Shown in pieces: positions 1 through 9,733 of a DNA stretch of 62,311 bases. The stretch covers positions 1 through 62,311 of the forward strand of contig JAJPHE010000111.1 in assembly GCA_021325435.1 (NCBI GenBank), read 5' to 3'. Position numbers and translations under genes: made by a program. The notes below the pieces were generated by a model. It was not told the DNA's origin. It ran no database searches and saw only the letters and a list, made by a program, of their open reading frames with translations. Position 1 is the stretch's first letter, and each line of letters opens with the position of its first letter. This DNA is from Actinomycetota bacterium (GTDB lineage: Bacteria; Actinomycetota; Acidimicrobiia; Acidimicrobiales; JAJPHE01).

Positions 1-748
1 CGCCCCGGTGGGCGGGGGGGCCCGGCATCTCGATGTCCAGGCCGGCGAGCAGCGCCTCGGCCGTGGTGTGGGTGCCGTGCCAGTCGGAGACGACGGCGCC
101 ATCCCAGCCCCATTCGTGGCGCAGCAGTGTGGTCAGCAGCCACCGGTTCTCCGAGCACCAGGTGCCGTTGAGCTTGTTGTAGGCGGACATCACCGCCCAC
201 CCACCGGCTTCGAGCAGGGCCGCCTCGAACGGGACCAGGTACGCCTCGCGCAGGACGCGCTCGTCTACGTCACTGCTGATGGTGAACCGTTCGAACTCGG
301 AGTCGTTGGCTACGAAGTGCTTCACGCACGAGGCCACGCCAGTGCTCTGCACGCCGGCCACGTAGGCGGAGGCCAGGGCGGCCGACAGGACGGGATCCTC
401 CGAGAAGCACTCGAAGTTGCGCCCGGACAACGGGTGACGGTGGAGGTTGACGGTGGGGGCCAGGAGCACGTGGGCGCCCTTGGAGCGGGCCTCGGCCCCG
501 AGCGCCTCTCCGACGGCGCCCACGAGATCGGGGTCCCACGTGGCTCCGAGGGCGGTCCCGCACGGGAAGCACATCGACCGGGCGCCGCCGGCGAAGTCCG
601 CTCCCCGGGCGCCGTTGGGCCCGTCGGACATCTTGATCGGGCCGATCGGGTCGTCGCCCACCGCCGGGGTGGTCCACTGGTCGACACCAGCCAGCATGGC
701 CACCTTCTCCTCGACCGAGAGACGGCCGACCTGCTCCTCGATGGTCAC
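1..748 (-). CDS. Glycoside hydrolase family 3 beta-glucosidase-like protein, C-terminus cut by window edge
   Basis: Reading from a GTG at 748, the translation has the layout of the GH3 N-terminal TIM barrel: an early KMSDGPNG segment, then LSGRNFECFSEDP, then VKHFVANDSEFER, and near the window edge VVSDWHG, whose Asp is the usual GH3 catalytic nucleophile. The family hydrolyses terminal beta-linked sugars from glycosides or oligosaccharides. About 249 codons are present; the remaining barrel and the C-terminal sandwich lie beyond position 1. An in-frame stop lies 54 bases upstream of the GTG, and the GGGGGAAG just before it is a weak ribosome binding site. It follows rsfS by 51 bases on the same strand but is not part of the conserved housekeeping cluster. 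No signal peptide is seen, so it is probably cytosolic. The substrate cannot be told. Confidence 0.85.
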   Translation of the reverse strand, partial: MTIEEQVGRLSVEEKVAMLAGVDQWTTPAVGDDPIGPIKMSDGPNGARGADFAGGARSMCFPCGTALGATWDPDLVGAVGEALGAEARSKGAHVLLAPTVNLHRHPLSGRNFECFSEDPVLSAALASAYVAGVQSTGVASCVKHFVANDSEFERFTISSDVDERVLREAYLVPFEAALLEAGGWAVMSAYNKLNGTWCSENRWLLTTLLRHEWGWDGAVVSDWHGTHTTAEALLAGLDIEMPGPPAHRG

Positions 749-799
749 GCGCTTCCCCCGCTGCTCGGGCGGCGACCCGCCGGGCCCGACCCTACCGGG

Positions 800-1204
800 C
801 TAGGCCTCGGCCCCGGCCCGGCGCAGCGGGGGCTGATCCTCCCAGTCGATCCGGTTGGCGTAGGACCAGAGCCGCTCGAGGTCGTAGTAGTGCCTGGCCT
901 CCTCGAGGAAGACATGGACGACCACGTCGCCGTAGTCGAGGAGCACCCACCGGGCGTCGTCCAGGCCCTCGATCCGCAAGGGGACGCCCAGGCCCGCCTG
1001 CTTCACCTTGGCCTCGACCTCTTCGGCGATGGTGCGCACCTGACGGTCGTTGGTGCCGCTGGTGATCACGAAGGCGTCGGTGATGGCCAGCAGCGGCCCC
1101 ACGTCGAGCACCACCGTGGCCACGCCCTTCTTGTCGGCCGCCGCCCGGGCGGCGGTGACGGCGAGAGCCCTGGTGGGCGTCACGCCGGTGGCCCGCTCAA
1201 CCAA
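800..1204 (-). CDS. rsfS: Ribosome silencing factor RsfS (Iojap/YbeB)
   Basis: A 134-residue protein with the Iojap fold: ALAVTAARAAADKKG, then DVGPLLAITDAFVITSG and a C-terminal LLDYGDVVVHVFLEEARHYYDLERLW, all typical of RsfS. The family binds ribosomal protein uL14 and blocks joining of the 30S and 50S subunits when nutrients are low. The start is TTG at 1204, chosen because GAGAGG lies a few bases upstream and because the family N-terminus fits. It lies 20 bases downstream of nadD on the same strand, the usual actinobacterial nadD-rsfS arrangement, so the two are probably co-transcribed. Length matches the family. Confidence 0.95.
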   Translation of the reverse strand: MVERATGVTPTRALAVTAARAAADKKGVATVVLDVGPLLAITDAFVITSGTNDRQVRTIAEEVEAKVKQAGLGVPLRIEGLDDARWVLLDYGDVVVHVFLEEARHYYDLERLWSYANRIDWEDQPPLRRAGAEA

Positions 1205-1224
1205 GATCGCCTCTCATCCGCGGC

Positions 1225-1806
1225 TCAAGCGTACAGACCCCGGTCGCGGATGACGCGGACGACGGGCGCGGGGATCAGGAAGTCGAGGGGCCTGCCGTCC
1301 GCCGCCCGGGCCCGCAGGTCCGTGCTCGATATCGATAGCGCCGGGATCTCCACCGCTTGCATCCGCCAGCCGACCAGGGTCGAGGGCGGCGTCCAGCCGG
1401 GCCGGTTCACGACGACCAGGGTCGCCTCTTTTCGTACCGCGTCGATCCTCTCCCAGGTGTGCAGCTCGTCGGCCAGGTCGGCCCCGACCATGAGGAACAG
1501 CTCGGAGCCCGGTTCCTGTTCCCGGAGGGCCTGCAGGGTGTCGGCCGTGTAGGAGGGGCCACCCCGCTCGATTTCGAGGGAACAGGCCTCGAGGCCGGGG
1601 ATCCCCTCGACGGCGGCGGCGACCATGGCCAGGCGGTCGGGGGCAGGGCTGACGGTGCGGTCCGCCTTCTGCCAGGGGGCGTTGGCTACCACCATGAGCA
1701 CCCGGTCGAGGGCGAGGGCGTGGCGGGCGTTCACCGCCGCGACCAGGTGCCCGACGTGAACCGGGTCGAAGGTGCCTCCGAACACCCCGACCCGGGACGC
1801 CCCCAC
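1225..1806 (-). CDS. nadD: Nicotinate-nucleotide adenylyltransferase
   Basis: 193 residues beginning with the nucleotidyltransferase signature GVFGGTFDPVHVGHL and carrying the later ISSTDLR motif; both are diagnostic of NadD. The enzyme joins nicotinate mononucleotide and ATP to deamido-NAD in NAD synthesis, in the cytosol. The start is GTG at 1806, nine bases after the stop of the F420-dependent enzyme gene upstream. Together with rsfS downstream, and proA, proB, obg, rpmA and rplU further upstream, it belongs to a gene order widely conserved in actinobacteria. No missing motif was seen. Confidence 0.96.
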   Translation of the reverse strand: MGASRVGVFGGTFDPVHVGHLVAAVNARHALALDRVLMVVANAPWQKADRTVSPAPDRLAMVAAAVEGIPGLEACSLEIERGGPSYTADTLQALREQEPGSELFLMVGADLADELHTWERIDAVRKEATLVVVNRPGWTPPSTLVGWRMQAVEIPALSISSTDLRARAADGRPLDFLIPAPVVRVIRDRGLYA

Positions 1807-1815
1807 GCCTGCGGC

Positions 1816-2745
1816 CTAACGCCCGGCCAGGCGGGACACGACCTCGGCGAAGGCCTCCATCTCGGGCTGATGGACCACCACGTAGTTGAAGCCCCACCGC
1901 TGGCGCCGGGCCTCGAGGGTCTCGCAGATGAAGTCGACCGAGCCCGCCAGGGCGAGCGGTATGTCGAGGGCCTCTTCCGGGTCGAGGCCGAACATGGGGG
2001 CGATGTTGGCCGCCATCTCCTTGGGCTCGACGCCGACCTGCACGAAGAAGGTGAGGCACTGCAGCTCGAGCTGGTCGAACCGCTCCCCCGCCCCGTCGCG
2101 CACCCAGGCCACCCGCTGGTCGAACTTGGCGGGCACCGACTCGGCCGCCGTCTCGGCGCCCACATATCCGGCGGCCAGGTTGGGGTTGATGCCCACGATG
2201 TCGGCGTGGCGGCCGGCGATGCCGAGCACCCGCCTGCTGCCGCCGCCGATCAGGATGGGCGGGCCGCCCGGTGTGTGGGGGCGGGGATGACCCTGGGCCC
2301 CGCTCAGCTGGTAGTGCTTGCCCTTGAAGGTGCAGCTGCCTTCCGCCAAGAGTTCCTTGATGACCTGGACGCCCTCCTCGAACCGCTGCACCCGGGTGGC
2401 GGGGGGGTCGTAGGCGATGCCGGACTCGTCGTAGTCGCTCTTCATCCAGCCGGCCCCGATCCCCGCTTCGAGGCGGCCCTCGCTGGCCAGGTCGAGGCTG
2501 GCCAGCTCCTTGGCCAGCACCAGCGGGTGGCGATAGTCGTTGTCGAAGACCAGGCTCCCCACCCGCAGGGTCGTGGTGGCCTCGGCGGCCACGGTGAGGG
2601 CCACGATCGGGGCCCACTGGTCCCCGAAATGGTCGGGCACGAACAGGGTCGAGTAGCCCAGGTCCTCGGTCTTGCGGGCCAGGTCACGCCAGGCCTTGCC
2701 GGTCGGGGCCCCGTCGACTTGGACGGCGAAGCGGAAGGGTCGCAT
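1816..2745 (-). CDS. LLM-class F420-dependent oxidoreductase (TIGR03621-like)
   Basis: 309 residues with the luciferase-like TIM-barrel pattern: an early [30 protein letters not shown], and [20 protein letters not shown] near the middle. The family uses reduced cofactor F420 for hydride transfer; the substrate is unknown. I chose ATG 2745 (MRPFRF) over an in-frame start nine codons earlier because the family begins here. A TACGCT box (2754-2759, minus strand) would start transcription about two bases before this ATG, which suggests a nearly leaderless message. The 67 bases to the divergent DAHP synthase gene hold promoters for both. It is followed within nine bases by nadD. Confidence 0.85.
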   Translation of the reverse strand: MRPFRFAVQVDGAPTGKAWRDLARKTEDLGYSTLFVPDHFGDQWAPIVALTVAAEATTTLRVGSLVFDNDYRHPLVLAKELASLDLASEGRLEAGIGAGWMKSDYDESGIAYDPPATRVQRFEEGVQVIKELLAEGSCTFKGKHYQLSGAQGHPRPHTPGGPPILIGGGSRRVLGIAGRHADIVGINPNLAAGYVGAETAAESVPAKFDQRVAWVRDGAGERFDQLELQCLTFFVQVGVEPKEMAANIAPMFGLDPEEALDIPLALAGSVDFICETLEARRQRWGFNYVVVHQPEMEAFAEVVSRLAGR

Positions 2746-2812
2746 GGGCGGGCAGCGTACGGACCCGGCCAACTGCTTTGCCAGAGTGCCCGGATTAATC
2801 CACGCTATAGGG

Positions 2813-4153
2813 GTGACCCCGTGGAGCCCGGACAGCTGGCGGACGCGCCCGGCGGACCAGCAGCCGGACTGGCCCGACCAGGCCCGGCTGGACCGGGCCC
2901 TGAAGACGCTGGCCGGCCTGCCGCCGCTGGTGTTCGCGGGGGAGGCCCGCTACCTCACCGACGCCCTGGCCGAGGCGGCCGCCGGGCGGGCCTTCCTCCT
3001 GCAGGCCGGCGACTGCGCCGAGTCCTTCGCCGAGTACTCGGCCGACTCGATCCGCGACAAGCTCAAGGTGATCCTCCAGATGGCGGTGGTCCTGACCTAC
3101 GGGTCGGGGGTGCCGGTCGTGAAGCTGGGGCGCATCGCCGGCCAGTTCGCCAAGCCCCGCTCCGCCCCGACCGAGTGGGTGGGCGACGTCGAGCTCCCGT
3201 CGTTCCGGGGCCACATGGTGAACGACGACGCCCCCATCGCGTCGGCTCGGGTGCCCGACCCCGAACGGCTGATCGCCGCCTACCACCAGTCGGCGTCCAC
3301 CCTCAACCTCCTGCGGGCCTTCACCAAGGGTGGCTTCGCCGACCTGTCCCAGGTCCACGCCTGGAACCAGGAGTTCGTGGCGTCTAGCGGCGAGGGCCGC
3401 CGCTACGAGGCGGTGGCCTCCGAGATCGACCGGGCCCTGCGGTTCATGCGGGCGTGTGGCATCGATCTCGACGCCACCGCCAACCTCCACCAGGTCGACT
3501 TCTGGACCAGCCACGAGGCCCTCATCCTCGGCTACGAGGAGGCCCTCACCCGCCAGGACTCGCTGACCGGGGACTGGTACGACTGCTCGGCCCACCTGCT
3601 GTGGATCGGGGAGCGCACCCGGCGCCTCGACGGGGCCCATGTCGAGTTCCTGCGCGGCGTAGGAAACCCCGTGGCGGTCAAGCTCGGCCCCACCACCACC
3701 GCCGACGAGGCGCTGGGGCTGTGCGAGGCCCTCAACCCGAACCGGGTGCCGGGGCGCCTGACCCTGGTCTCGCGGATGGGCGCCGGGCGGGTGGAAGAGC
3801 TCCTGCCCCCGCTGCTCCGGGCCGTCACCGGCGCCGGCCATCCGGTGCTGTGGGTGTGCGACCCCATGCACGGCAACACCTTCAGCTCGGCCGACGGCCA
3901 CAAGACCCGCCGCTTCGGCGACGTCATGGCCGAGATCAAGGGGTTCTTCGAGGCCCACGCCGCCGAGGGCACCTGGCCCGGGGGGGTGCACATCGAGCTC
4001 ACCGGCGACGACGTGACCGAGTGCCTCGGGGGCGCCGAGGAGGTGCTGGAGGACCACCTGGCCCTGCGGTACACGACCACCTGCGACCCCCGGCTCAACG
4101 CCCGCCAGTCCCTCGACCTGGCCTACCAGCTGGCCGAGCTGCTGCGGGCCTGA
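2813..4153 (+). CDS. aroG: 3-deoxy-7-phosphoheptulonate synthase, class II (plant/mycobacterial type)
   Basis: About 446 residues, full length for class II DAHP synthase, which condenses phosphoenolpyruvate and erythrose-4-phosphate in the first step of the shikimate pathway. Recognisable segments are the [14 protein letters not shown] block near the start, [43 protein letters not shown] and [15 protein letters not shown]; the Cys, Arg and His residues that bind metal and substrate lie in these. The start is uncertain: GTG 2813 is preferred because the frame before it has no family homology and the promoter-like TAATCC (2796-2801) lies just upstream. There is no clear ribosome binding site. 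Its stop is five bases from the stop of the convergent VWA gene. It interrupts the minus-strand cluster. Confidence 0.93.
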   Translation: MTPWSPDSWRTRPADQQPDWPDQARLDRALKTLAGLPPLVFAGEARYLTDALAEAAAGRAFLLQAGDCAESFAEYSADSIRDKLKVILQMAVVLTYGSGVPVVKLGRIAGQFAKPRSAPTEWVGDVELPSFRGHMVNDDAPIASARVPDPERLIAAYHQSASTLNLLRAFTKGGFADLSQVHAWNQEFVASSGEGRRYEAVASEIDRALRFMRACGIDLDATANLHQVDFWTSHEALILGYEEALTRQDSLTGDWYDCSAHLLWIGERTRRLDGAHVEFLRGVGNPVAVKLGPTTTADEALGLCEALNPNRVPGRLTLVSRMGAGRVEELLPPLLRAVTGAGHPVLWVCDPMHGNTFSSADGHKTRRFGDVMAEIKGFFEAHAAEGTWPGGVHIELTGDDVTECLGGAEEVLEDHLALRYTTTCDPRLNARQSLDLAYQLAELLRA

Positions 4154-4158
4154 GCTCC

Positions 4159-5595
4159 CTAGGCCAGCTCCTCGACGAAGCGCTCGAGCTGCTTCAGGTT
4201 GCGGCACTCGAAGACGCCGTCGCAGTGGGCGGCGTACTCCCCCACTATGGAGTCGCCCGTGTCCCAGTAGGAGCGGGGCTCCGGGTTGAGCCAGAACACG
4301 TGACGGGCCTTCTTGCGCAGCTCCTTCAACACCCACGCCTGTGACGCGTGGTAGTTGTTGCGGGCGTCGCCGAGGAGGAGGACGCTCGTCTTCGGGCTCA
4401 CCTCGCGGCCCCAGCGCTCCCAGAAGACCTCGAAGGCGTGGCCGTAGTCCGAGTGGCCGTCGACCCAGATCACGTCGGCCTCGGTGTTGACCCGGTGGAT
4501 GGCGTCGGTGATGTCCTCGACACCCTCGAAGTAGCGGGTCACCTCGTCGATGCCGTCCACGAACACGAAGCTGCGCACCCGGGAGAACTGGGAGCTGATG
4601 GCGTGCACCAGGTGCAGGGTGAAGCGGGCGAAGGCGGCCACCGAGCCGGAGATGTCGGCCACCACGAAGATCTCCGGCTTGGACGGCCGGGGGTAGCGGA
4701 ACTTGGGCTCGGCCGGCACCCCGCCGTAGGACAGGGAGTGGCGGACGGTGTTGCGGAAATCGAGGGGCCCCTTGCGCCCGTGACGGCGCTTGCGGGCCAG
4801 GCGGACCGCCAGCTTGCGGGTGAGGGGATGGATGGCCCGGCGCAGCGACACCAGCTCGTCGCGGGTGGCGTGCATGAAGTCGACGTTCTCGGGCAGCGGC
4901 TTGCGCAGCGTCTTGGCCATGGCCTCGGCGCCCCGGTCGGCGACCAGGCGCCGGCGGATCTCCGCCTCGACCTCCTTGCGCAGCTGGTCGATGCGGATCT
5001 CGTACTCGTCGCGGGTCAGTCGCTCCTCGAGCGGGGTCAGCCCTCCCTCCACCTCCTGGGCCGCCGACTCCATCAGCCGGGCCAGCAACCCTTCGAGATC
5101 GAGGTTCCGCAGCGTGCGGTAGAGGTAGTAGGTGCCGCCGACCGGGCGGCCCGGCTCCATGCCGGCGTAGCGGGTGACCGACTCGCGGGCGATGGCGCGC
5201 ATCATGGCCTGATCGTCTCGCTGGAGGGCCCGGTAGAGGATCTCGGCCAGCTCCTCGGGCGTCATCCCCTCCATGCCGCCCCCGGCCCGCCGGCCCTCCT
5301 CGCCCTCCATGCCGGCCATGGCGGCGACCTGCTCCTCCGGTGAGGCCTCCTCCTCACCGTCGCTGATGGCGAACTGCGGGCCCCGCAGGGAGAAGTAGAC
5401 GTCGAAGATGGTCTCGAAGGCCCGCCAGTGCGAGTTGCTCTTCACCAGGGTGGCGGCCAGGGCGTACTTGAACGCCTCCCGGTCCTCGATGGGGATGTGG
5501 CGGACCGCCTCCATGGCGTCGATGTCCTCGGTGAGGGACACGGGCAGCCCGGCGGCCCGCAGCTCGCCGATGAATCCGGTGAGAACGTCGAGCAC
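4159..5595 (-). CDS. VWA domain (CoxE-like) protein
   Basis: 478 residues. The C-terminal third is a von Willebrand factor A domain with the MIDAS metal-site motif DISGS and a later LLLGDARNNY; the N-terminal part is helical and acidic, as in CoxE-type proteins. Such proteins act with a MoxR-type AAA+ ATPase as a metal-dependent chaperone or metal-insertion pair. The MoxR gene lies three bases upstream on the same strand, so the pair is an operon. The start is GTG 5595. The client protein cannot be told: no molybdenum hydroxylase subunits lie nearby, unlike the carbon-monoxide dehydrogenase operons that gave CoxE its name. Confidence 0.85.
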   Translation of the reverse strand: MLDVLTGFIGELRAAGLPVSLTEDIDAMEAVRHIPIEDREAFKYALAATLVKSNSHWRAFETIFDVYFSLRGPQFAISDGEEEASPEEQVAAMAGMEGEEGRRAGGGMEGMTPEELAEILYRALQRDDQAMMRAIARESVTRYAGMEPGRPVGGTYYLYRTLRNLDLEGLLARLMESAAQEVEGGLTPLEERLTRDEYEIRIDQLRKEVEAEIRRRLVADRGAEAMAKTLRKPLPENVDFMHATRDELVSLRRAIHPLTRKLAVRLARKRRHGRKGPLDFRNTVRHSLSYGGVPAEPKFRYPRPSKPEIFVVADISGSVAAFARFTLHLVHAISSQFSRVRSFVFVDGIDEVTRYFEGVEDITDAIHRVNTEADVIWVDGHSDYGHAFEVFWERWGREVSPKTSVLLLGDARNNYHASQAWVLKELRKKARHVFWLNPEPRSYWDTGDSIVGEYAAHCDGVFECRNLKQLERFVEELA

Positions 5596-5598
5596 GGC

Positions 5599-6510
5599 CT
5601 AGGCGCCCGACGCGACCGACAGCTCTTTCGCCGCCTTCTGGATGTCGCTCTGGTACTTGAGCAGGATGTGGAGGGTGGCGGTGGCGTCCTCGGCGCCGAT
5701 CGAGTCGACGCCGAGCAGGACCAGGGTGCGGGCCCAGTCGAGCGTCTCGGACACCGAGGGGTGCTTCTTCAGCTCGAGGGTGCGCAGCGAGCGGACGATG
5801 CGGACGATCTGGTCGGCCAGGCTGTCGCGGATGTCGGGCACCCGGGTGAGCACGATCTCCTTCTCACGCTCGAGATCCGGGTAGTCGAGGTGCAGGTAGA
5901 GGCAGCGCCGCTTGAGCGCCTCTGACAGCTCGCGGGTGTTGTTGGAGGTGAGGAACACCAGGGGGATCTGGTTGGCGGTGACGGTGCCGAGCTCGGGGAT
6001 CGACACCTGGTAGTCGGAGAGGATCTCAAGCAGCAGGGCCTCGGTCTCCACCTCGACCCGGTCCACCTCGTCGATGAGGAGCACCACCGGCTCGTCGGCC
6101 CGGATGGCCTCGAGCAGCGGCCGGGTGAGGAGGAACTCCTCGGAGAAGATGTCCTCCTCGATGTCGGTCCAGGTGGTGCCGGACTCCTCGACGACCCGCT
6201 GGGCCTGGATGCGCAGCAGCTGCTTCTTGTAGTTCCACTCGTAGAGGGCCTTGGACTCGTCGAGCCCCTCGTAGCACTGGAGGCGGATGAGCCGGCTGTT
6301 GGTCATCCGGGCCACGCTCTTGGCCAGCTCGGTCTTGCCGGTGCCGGCGGGGCCCTCGATGAGCACGGGCTTGCCCAGACGCTCGGCCAGGTAGACGACC
6401 CCCGAGATGCCTTCGTCGGCCAGGTAGTCGACGCTGCGCAGCGACTCGCGCACCGCCGGAACGGACTCGAACCGGAACTGCCCGGTGGGTTGCACGACTT
6501 TGTCGGTCAC
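5599..6510 (-). CDS. MoxR-family AAA+ ATPase
   Basis: 303 residues with Walker [14 protein letters not shown], Walker [12 protein letters not shown] and sensor-like [19 protein letters not shown], the standard MoxR core followed by a helical lid. The family remodels or loads cofactors onto client complexes together with a VWA partner, here the next gene. The GTG start at 6510 overlaps the TGA of proA in a GTGA, which suggests translational coupling. Linkage to proA rather than to a metalloenzyme is unusual for a MoxR gene and gives no hint of its client. Confidence 0.9.
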   Translation of the reverse strand: MTDKVVQPTGQFRFESVPAVRESLRSVDYLADEGISGVVYLAERLGKPVLIEGPAGTGKTELAKSVARMTNSRLIRLQCYEGLDESKALYEWNYKKQLLRIQAQRVVEESGTTWTDIEEDIFSEEFLLTRPLLEAIRADEPVVLLIDEVDRVEVETEALLLEILSDYQVSIPELGTVTANQIPLVFLTSNNTRELSEALKRRCLYLHLDYPDLEREKEIVLTRVPDIRDSLADQIVRIVRSLRTLELKKHPSVSETLDWARTLVLLGVDSIGAEDATATLHILLKYQSDIQKAAKELSVASGA

Positions 6511-7754
6511 GAGCGGATCTGCCCCTCTCCATGGACTACGTACTTGACAGTGGTCAGCTCCCGCAGGCCCATGGGGCCGCGGGCGTGAAGCTTCTGGGTG
6601 CTGATGCCGATCTCGGCACCGAAACCGAACTCCTCGCCGTCGGTGAAACGGGTGGAGGCGTTGATCATGACGGCGGCGGCGTCAACTTCGTGGGCGAACC
6701 GCTCGGCCGAGCGCAGGTCGGAGGTGACGATGGCCTCGGTGTGGCCCGACCCGTAGCGCCTGATGTGGTCTATGGCGGCGTCGAGGTCGTCCACCACGGC
6801 CACGCTCATCTTGAGGTCGAGGAACTCGCGGCCGAAATCATCATCCGAGGCCGGCCCGATGGAGCCGACGATCCGGCGCGACGCCTCGTCCCCCACGAGC
6901 TCGACCCCGGCCAGGGCGTCGACGACCCGGGGAAGGAACCGTTCGGCCACGTCCCGGTGGACCAGCAGGGACTCCGCCGCGTTGCACACGCTGGGCCGCT
7001 GGGTCTTGGCGTTGGCCACGATCGAGATGGCCATGTCGAGGTCGGCGGACGCGTCGACGTAGACGTGGCAGTTGCCGTCGCCGTCGATCACGTACGGGAC
7101 GGTGGCGTTCTCTAGCACGCTGGCGATGAGCGACGGGCCGCCCCTCGGCACCAGGCAGTCGATGACGCCCCGCAACTGCATGAACTCGACCGCCGACGAG
7201 CGGCTGGTGTCCTCCACCAGAACCACACAGTCCTCGGGGAGACCGGCCTTGGCCGCTCCCTCGCGCAGACACGCCGCCACGGCCACGTTGGAGTTGAGGG
7301 CGGAGGACGAGCCCCGCAGCATGGCGGCGTTGCCGGCCTTGAGGCACAGGCCGGCAGCGTCGGACGTCACGTTCGGGCGGTTCTCGTAGATGATGCCGAC
7401 CACCCCGAGGGGCACCCGCACCCGGCTGATGCGCAGCCCGTTGGGCCTCACCCAGCCGTCGACCACCTCGCCGACCGGATCGGCCAGGGCGGCGACCTTG
7501 CGCAGCCCCTCGCACATGGACTCGATGCGGGCCGGGCTGAGGCGCAGCCGGTCGACCACGGTGGCGGCCGCTCCGGAGGACTCCGCCGCCGACACGTCCT
7601 CAGCGTTGGCCGCCAGGACCTCGTCCGACCGGCGGGCGAGCAACTCGGCCGCGGCGTGCAGGGCGGCGTCCTTGGCCCCGGTGGTCGCCTGGGCCAGCTG
7701 ACGCGAGGCGGCGACGGCCCGGCGGCCCAGCTCGGCGACGGGGGCGGCTGGCAT
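6507..7754 (-). CDS. proA: Glutamate-5-semialdehyde dehydrogenase (gamma-glutamyl phosphate reductase)
   Basis: 415 residues with the aldehyde-dehydrogenase-like ProA core: [27 protein letters not shown], the catalytic cysteine in [12 protein letters not shown], and a C-terminal [18 protein letters not shown]. It reduces gamma-glutamyl phosphate with NADPH in proline synthesis. A GTG three bases earlier (7757) is also in frame. I chose ATG 7754 because a TAACCT box on the minus strand (7761-7766) would place the transcription start exactly on that A, giving a leaderless message. ProB lies about 0.9 kb upstream but is separated by the opposite-strand pspA. Confidence 0.95.
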   Translation of the reverse strand: MPAAPVAELGRRAVAASRQLAQATTGAKDAALHAAAELLARRSDEVLAANAEDVSAAESSGAAATVVDRLRLSPARIESMCEGLRKVAALADPVGEVVDGWVRPNGLRISRVRVPLGVVGIIYENRPNVTSDAAGLCLKAGNAAMLRGSSSALNSNVAVAACLREGAAKAGLPEDCVVLVEDTSRSSAVEFMQLRGVIDCLVPRGGPSLIASVLENATVPYVIDGDGNCHVYVDASADLDMAISIVANAKTQRPSVCNAAESLLVHRDVAERFLPRVVDALAGVELVGDEASRRIVGSIGPASDDDFGREFLDLKMSVAVVDDLDAAIDHIRRYGSGHTEAIVTSDLRSAERFAHEVDAAAVMINASTRFTDGEEFGFGAEIGISTQKLHARGPMGLRELTTVKYVVHGEGQIRS

Positions 7755-7816
7755 CACGGAAGGTTACCGCCGGACTTGACCGCCCGGTCTAGTTGACGCG
7801 GCGTACCATCGGGCCC
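7755..7816. promoter_or_regulatory. Divergent promoter region between proA and pspA
   Basis: This 62-base gap holds a -10-like TAACCT reading left (7761-7766, minus strand) and TACCAT reading right (7804-7809). Counting seven bases from each box gives transcription starts at 7754 and 7816, on the proA ATG and one base before the pspA ATG. Neither gene has room for a ribosome binding site, so both are probably leaderless. TTGACC occurs at 7776-7781, but its 22-base spacing to TACCAT is too long for a standard -35. This is inference from spacing only. Confidence 0.5.
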
Positions 7817-8614
7817 ATGTTCAAGGTTCTTCGGCGAGTCTGGCGCTATCTGACGGCCTCGGCCAACACGAAGTTCGACGAGCGGGCGGACCCGAAGATC
7901 CAGCTGGAGCAGGCCCTGGCCGAAGCCCAGGACCAGCACAGGCGCCTCACCGAGCAGGCCGCCAACGTGATCGCCAACCAGAAGCAGACCGAGCTGCGCC
8001 TCAACCGGGCCATGGAGGAGCTGGAGAAGGCCAACAACTCGGCCCGCCAGGCGGTGCAGATGGCCGACGACGCCACCAAGCGCGGCGACCAGGGCAAGGC
8101 GGCCGAGTACACCCGGGCGGCCGAGGCGTTCGCCAACCGCCTGGTGGCGATCGAGTCCGAGGTGGAGTCGCTCAAGACCCTCCACCTGCAGTCGGCCCAG
8201 GCGGCGGACAAGGCCAAGGCGGCGGTGGCCCAGAACTCGTCCGCCCTGCAGTCCAAGCTCACCGAGCGCCAGAAGCTGCTCTCCCAGCTGGACCAGGCCA
8301 AGATGCAGGAGCAGGTGAACAAGGCCATGGCCTCGCTGTCGGAGACGGTCGGCCAGGACGTGCCGACTCTCGAGGAGGTGCGGGCCAAGATCGAGGCCCG
8401 CTACGCCAAGGCCCTCGGCCACGCCGAGCTGGCCGGTGAGACGGTCGAGGCCCGCATGGTCGAGGTGGAGCACGCCCAGGCCAACGCCCAGGCCCAGGCC
8501 CGGCTGGAGGTCATCCGGGCCCAACTCGGCCTGCCGGCCGCCGACGGCGCCCCGGCCGGCGACGCCACCAACGCCAGCGCGGCCGAGGCTCCCGCTCCCA
8601 CCGACCAGGCCTGA
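7817..8614 (+). CDS. pspA: PspA/IM30 (Vipp1) family membrane-stress protein
   Basis: 265 residues, almost wholly predicted coiled coil: after MFKVLRRVWRYL come long heptad-like stretches such as KIQLEQALAEAQDQHRRLTEQ and QMADDATKRGDQGKAAEYTRAAEAF, the usual PspA pattern (an ESCRT-III relative). It ends in an Ala/Pro-rich tail. PspA binds damaged inner membrane and keeps it sealed. The ATG at 7817 is preferred over one eight codons earlier because family N-termini begin with this amphipathic helix and a -10 box ends seven bases before it. No pspBC or regulator is adjacent. It is convergent with proB, 16 bases apart, and sits inside an otherwise minus-strand cluster. Confidence 0.92.
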   Translation: MFKVLRRVWRYLTASANTKFDERADPKIQLEQALAEAQDQHRRLTEQAANVIANQKQTELRLNRAMEELEKANNSARQAVQMADDATKRGDQGKAAEYTRAAEAFANRLVAIESEVESLKTLHLQSAQAADKAKAAVAQNSSALQSKLTERQKLLSQLDQAKMQEQVNKAMASLSETVGQDVPTLEEVRAKIEARYAKALGHAELAGETVEARMVEVEHAQANAQAQARLEVIRAQLGLPAADGAPAGDATNASAAEAPAPTDQA

Positions 8615-8630
8615 GGGGGACGGCGCCGGT

Positions 8631-9728
8631 TCAGCCGTCGGGCAGTAGCACCAGGTCGTCGCGGTGCACGACCTCGGGAGCCACGTCGGCGGGCAGCTCA
8701 CTGGTCCGCCGGCCGGCCCAGGCGGCCAGGGTGGCGCTCGAGTGGCGGACGAGACCCTTGGCGAATACCCGGCCCCCCTGGTCAGCCACCTCGACGGCGG
8801 CCTCGGCATCGAAGCGGCCCCGCACCTCGGTCACCCCCGCCGGCAGCAGCGAGGTGTTGCGCTCGACTATGGCCCGTCGGGCGCCGTCGTCGACCACGAT
8901 CGTTCCGGACGACCCGACGGCGAAGGCGATCCACAGCTTGCGGGCCGACAGCCGACGGTCCCGCGGCCGCACGACCGTGCCGACGCCCGATTCCCCCTCG
9001 GCGGCGGCGCCCAGCACCCCGGGCCGGCCGGCCGAGGCGATCACCGTGCGCACCCCCGACCAGGCCGCCATGCGGGCCGCGGCCAGCTTGGAGGCCATGC
9101 CGCCGCTGCCCCGCTCGCTGCCCGCCCCGCCGGCGGCCGCCTCCAGCTGCTGGTCGACCTCGATGACCTCCTCAATGAGGGAGGCCCGCGAGTCGACGCG
9201 GGGATCGGCGGTGAACAGGCCGGCGGTGTCGGTCAACAGGACCAGCAGGTCGGCGGAGACCAGGTGGGCGACCAGCGCCGCCAACCGGTCGTTGTCGCCG
9301 AAGCGCAGCTCGTCGTCAGCGACGGCGTCGTTCTCGTTGACCACCGGGACGACGCCGAGGTCGAGCAGCCGGGTGAGGGTCTGGCGGGCGTGCAGGTACT
9401 GCTGGCGGTGGACGAAGTCCAACGGGGCCAGCAGGACCTGGCCCCCGACCAGATGGTGGCCGGCCAGCACGTCGTCGTAGACCCGCATGAGCCGGCTCTG
9501 GCCCACGGCCGACACCGCCTGCAGGGTGCCGACGTCGGCCGGTCGGGCCCCGGCCAGGCCCAGGGCGGGCAGGCCGGCCGCCACCGCCCCGGAGGTGACG
9601 ATCACCACCCGGTGCCCGTGACCTCGCAGCCCGGCGACCTCGGCGGCCAGCTTCTCGATGGCGTGCCGGGCGACCTCGCCGGCCGGGTCGGTGATGGAGG
9701 ACGTGCCGATCTTGGCGACGACGATCAT
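8631..9728 (-). CDS. proB: Glutamate 5-kinase
   Basis: 365 residues: an amino-acid-kinase domain starting MIVVAKIGTSSI, with VVIVTSGAVAAG, PVVNENDAVADDELRFGDND and the GGMASKLAAA nucleotide-site segment, followed by a C-terminal PUA domain of about 80 residues. It phosphorylates glutamate in the first step of proline synthesis and is usually feedback-inhibited by proline. ATG 9728 is the family start; the frame upstream of it is the reversed shadow of obg. The gap from the obg stop is only five bases, so proB is co-transcribed with obg. Confidence 0.96.
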   Translation of the reverse strand: MIVVAKIGTSSITDPAGEVARHAIEKLAAEVAGLRGHGHRVVIVTSGAVAAGLPALGLAGARPADVGTLQAVSAVGQSRLMRVYDDVLAGHHLVGGQVLLAPLDFVHRQQYLHARQTLTRLLDLGVVPVVNENDAVADDELRFGDNDRLAALVAHLVSADLLVLLTDTAGLFTADPRVDSRASLIEEVIEVDQQLEAAAGGAGSERGSGGMASKLAAARMAAWSGVRTVIASAGRPGVLGAAAEGESGVGTVVRPRDRRLSARKLWIAFAVGSSGTIVVDDGARRAIVERNTSLLPAGVTEVRGRFDAEAAVEVADQGGRVFAKGLVRHSSATLAAWAGRRTSELPADVAPEVVHRDDLVLLPDG

Positions 9729-9733
9729 GGTGA

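Noticed and set aside
8-1552. Very long plus-strand open frame opposite the glycoside hydrolase, rsfS and nadD
   Set aside because: It has no family features and is the reverse-strand shadow of three well-supported genes; at about 70% GC, long stop-free antisense frames are expected. The same applies to other long frames opposite the mre, obg and folC genes.
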